Source: an uncultured Clostridia bacterium | Lineage (GTDB): Bacteria; Bacillota; Clostridia; Christensenellales; Pumilibacteraceae | Direction: 5' to 3' | NCBI GenBank assembly: GCA_947086925.1 | Contig: CAMUAL010000004.1 | Location: 1 to 64,000, forward strand | Length of the DNA: 64,000 bases | Part shown: one piece after another, positions 61,727 through 64,000 of the stretch | How positions within the stretch are numbered: the stretch's first letter is position 1 | How the letters are laid out: each line of letters opens with the position of its first letter | Position numbers and translations under genes: made by a program | The notes under the pieces: model-generated | The model's database searches: none | The model's input: only the letters and a program-made list of their open reading frames with translations | What the model was told of the DNA's origin: nothing

Positions 61727-64000
61727 CTATTTTGCTCTTATCTCTACCCGCACGTCGTTTAACTGAGTATAAACCGTAAGGGTGCCGTCGCCGTTAATCG
61801 TGTACGCACGTGTGGGAACGCCGCCCACGCACACCTCGAAGTCCCATGCGGGAATATCGAACGTAACGCCGAGTTTCGCGGTTTGCGAGCCTTTAACGCT
61901 TGTGCTGTAATTGCGCAGATTGCTTATCTCGGCAAAATACTTACCTATGCTTACGTCGTAATAATAGCCGCTGTAAATGCAGTTTTCCATACGCCAAAAG
62001 TCAAGACCGTCGGGCAAATTCGGCTTAAAGCAAAGAGTTTCGTCTGCCTTTGTGCCGAGTCCGAAGAACGCATCTGGAATACTGCGAATAAGCACCGACG
62101 CCTCGAAGAACTCGCAATCCACGCCAATCATGCCGTTTTGGTCGTTACCGGCTTCGTCCTTGCCGCCTTGCAACAAGTGCGGATAAATGGTGGTGCCGTT
62201 AAGGTGAATACTCGTTTCGGGTACGTACCCGTCCGACGCCTCTAATTCACGGTAATACTTGCGGTAAAAGTCCGTGCCTACGCCGCCCGCCGCTTTAACT
62301 TTTTCATACCAATGCTGTAAATCCACAAGCTTACCGTAGCCCGTAGCGGTGTTTACAATCGACTGCGCAACAACGTCGTAATAGCTAAGGTGCAAGCCTG
62401 TGCCGCCGTTCTGCACATTGCCGTTCCAACCGCACCAATAAACGTAAGCAAAGTCGCCCACTCCGCGCGTGTATTCGCCGCCGTTAAGCTCGCGCACGTC
62501 GCTTATGTCGTGAGTGTTAAAGCGGGGCGCTATTTCGTAATGGTAAATATCTTCGCCCTGCGAATTGTCGCCCTCTACGATTCGCTCGCCGTTAATCCAA
62601 TCGAGAATCGACTTTGCTTGCTCGTCGGTAGCCAAGCCGAGCATTATCGCTTGCTCGTTAAACAGCGTGTAGCCGTGGTCTTGAATACTTCCCGATTCGT
62701 CGTCGCGGCGTCCCACATGGAATCTGCCCGTCTGCTCATTCCAAAACTCGGTTTGTATGCGACTGCGGCATTTTTCAGCCAAGGCGGGCAAGCTTTCTGC
62801 GGTTTCGATTGTATACACAATCTCGGTATCCATCTTGCCGCCCATTGTTATAACGTCTTGTTCATATTCTTCTAAGTCGAGCGAACGCGCCATTTCTTCC
62901 AAGTAAATCATGTCGCAAAGCGCGGTGTAATACTCTAAGTTGTTGTATAAATTCACATTGGGGAACGCGTCAACGTCCCAATATCCGTTGCCTATCGCCG
63001 TTCCGTAAGCGCGGGTTGCGTCGTTAAAATGCCCCGCAATGTTCTCTACGCTTATAAGTCCGGTACTGCCAAGGCAAGTATCGAGCAAAAAGTTCATTGC
63101 CTTACGCGCGTTGGGAAGCACTTTTTTAAGAAGCTCTTTGTCGTAAGAAAATTCGAGATTGTTTTTTGCCGCTATTATATAGTTGCAGCAATTTATAATC
63201 TGACGGTCGTCGAACTCGCTGCAAATGTAATCGAACGAGAGCGTGCCTTGAATGGTATAGCCGGGCTTTGAAACAAGTTCTATTTTAAGCGCGGTGATTT
63301 TACGTTCGTTGCGGTCACTGCCGAAAGATATTCCCCAATCCTCGTTTAAAAACATCGGGAAAAAGTAGTTGCCTTTTTCGATATTTTCGCTTCCTATCGT
63401 TTTGCCGTTTACGCAGAAAGTGGAAAACGGCACTTCCCCGAGCCACTCGTTACCCGACTCGGTTGTTTTAAACGATACGTACAAATCGTCGATATTAAAG
63501 TTGCCTCTGCCCGTAAAGCGAATACCCATACGCAAAAACGGCGTTAAGTACGTAGGCACATTAAAGTTTTCGGTATAAAGAGATATTTTGCTTATGCCCG
63601 AACGCGTGGCAATATCGAGCGTGCCGGGAGTTCCCGAATTAACCGTTTTCGTTACGGTTGTGCCGTCGCCCTCGACAATCCAATCGCCGCTTGTTCCCGC
63701 AACGCCCGCGCCCGTGCCTACATTGCCGGGACTTGGACTTGTGGAAGTGGAATCGAACGTCCAATATTTGCCGCCGTTGCCCGATACTTCGGGGAACGCC
63801 CAACCCATGCCCCAATCGTCGAACGTGTTATTTTGCCAAATGCCGGTATCCGTCCAAACATAGCCGGTGTTGTCTTGCACCAAATAGTTGTTGTTGCCGT
63901 CTTCCTTATTTAAAAGCCATTTGTTTACGTTATCGTTTACCGCGTTTGCGCCGCCCTTGCCCGTTACCGTGCCGTTAGCCGCGCTCGCGTCCCAAAAACC
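61727..64000 (-). CDS. Six-hairpin glycosidase-like protein, partial
   Basis: The frame stays open to the window edge, so the protein starts beyond it; about 757 residues are visible. The N-terminal visible 250 residues are beta-rich with many Gly/Asn/Ser (a carbohydrate-binding type region). About residues 270-650 are helical, with GYWDVDAFPNVNLYNNLEYYTALCDMIYLEEMARSL, GYTLFNEQAIMLGLA, and WCGWNGNVQNGGTGLHLSYYDVVAQSIV, resembling (alpha/alpha)6 glycosidases. A terminal beta-sandwich follows. The enzyme family and substrate are not certain. Likely a surface glycan-degrading enzyme. Confidence 0.75.
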   Translation of the reverse strand, partial: GFWDASAANGTVTGKGGANAVNDNVNKWLLNKEDGNNNYLVQDNTGYVWTDTGIWQNNTFDDWGMGWAFPEVSGNGGKYWTFDSTSTSPSPGNVGTGAGVAGTSGDWIVEGDGTTVTKTVNSGTPGTLDIATRSGISKISLYTENFNVPTYLTPFLRMGIRFTGRGNFNIDDLYVSFKTTESGNEWLGEVPFSTFCVNGKTIGSENIEKGNYFFPMFLNEDWGISFGSDRNERKITALKIELVSKPGYTIQGTLSFDYICSEFDDRQIINCCNYIIAAKNNLEFSYDKELLKKVLPNARKAMNFLLDTCLGSTGLISVENIAGHFNDATRAYGTAIGNGYWDVDAFPNVNLYNNLEYYTALCDMIYLEEMARSLDLEEYEQDVITMGGKMDTEIVYTIETAESLPALAEKCRSRIQTEFWNEQTGRFHVGRRDDESGSIQDHGYTLFNEQAIMLGLATDEQAKSILDWINGERIVEGDNSQGEDIYHYEIAPRFNTHDISDVRELNGGEYTRGVGDFAYVYWCGWNGNVQNGGTGLHLSYYDVVAQSIVNTATGYGKLVDLQHWYEKVKAAGGVGTDFYRKYYRELEASDGYVPETSIHLNGTTIYPHLLQGGKDEAGNDQNGMIGVDCEFFEASVLIRSIPDAFFGLGTKADETLCFKPNLPDGLDFWRMENCIYSGYYYDVSIGKYFAEISNLRNYSTSVKGSQTAKLGVTFDIPAWDFEVCVGGVPTRAYTINGDGTLTVYTQLNDVRVEIRAK

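Noticed and set aside
1..64000. tRNA, rRNA or known riboswitches
   Set aside because: I looked through the intergenic gaps for a cloverleaf and conserved riboswitch cores and saw none; a dedicated covariance search would be needed to exclude unusual ones.

Overview
The window looks like one stretch of a chromosome from an uncultured Gram-positive bacterium of the Clostridia (a Christensenellales-like lineage is my guess; nothing here fixes a genus). The basis is spoVG, whiA with an HPr-like gene beside it, an AbrB-controlled ABC operon, YitT, ATP-type PfkA, Lgt, SbcCD, a murB-PHP-whiA-HPr-dnaE-pfkA cluster, BspA-like and Big_2 surface proteins, and Shine-Dalgarno sites of the AGGAGG type. GC is moderate, by eye a little under half.

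Layout. 0-4 kb: a foldback repeat, purC and purE (minus strand), then an overlapping PP2C phosphatase / Ser-Thr kinase pair. 4-17.8 kb: a compact minus-strand phage module (unknown 161-aa gene, large terminase, small genes, P22-like portal, capsid, adaptor and hub-like beta-structured proteins, coiled-coil protein, two holin-like genes) with a plus-strand SH3 membrane-protein gene set into it. I see no integrase, classical repressor, replication gene, tape measure or endolysin. 17.9-25.2 kb: icd, ddl and a polysaccharide locus (O-antigen ligase-like, membrane 4,6-dehydratase, Wzz-like protein with a degenerate kinase domain). 25.4-33.7 kb: second foldback element, a small exporter, glmS, apgM, hisH-hisF, lgt, a YitT-family gene and a glutamate 5-kinase-like gene. 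33.8-41.7 kb: pfkA, dnaE, HPr-like, whiA, PHP and murB, a conserved Firmicutes cluster lacking rapZ and yvcK. 41.8-45.7 kb: a hairpin-repeat array, an AbrB-ABC operon that appears internally deleted, a degenerate Fic-domain protein, recF. 45.7-57.3 kb: a 1249-aa repeat-built membrane-anchored protein, sbcC-sbcD, an M23 lipoprotein, a histidinol-phosphatase-like PHP gene, murC, spoVG. 57.4-64 kb: surface genes (BspA-like LRR lipoprotein, Big_2 protein, partial six-hairpin glycosidase) separated by two more repeat arrays.

Most striking signals. (1) A hairpin-repeat family in three arrays whose stems differ by compensatory base changes. (2) A second foldback family, one copy of which carries an inverted copy of the 3' end of purC. 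(3) Several genes whose consensus promoter sits so close to the ATG that the mRNA should be leaderless or nearly so (lgt, proB-like, sbcD, the Fic-like gene). (4) A Fic-like protein that has lost the catalytic His, an HPr-like protein without the His-x-Arg-Pro site, and a Wzz-kinase fusion without its P-loop. All homology calls come from reading motifs; no database search was run.
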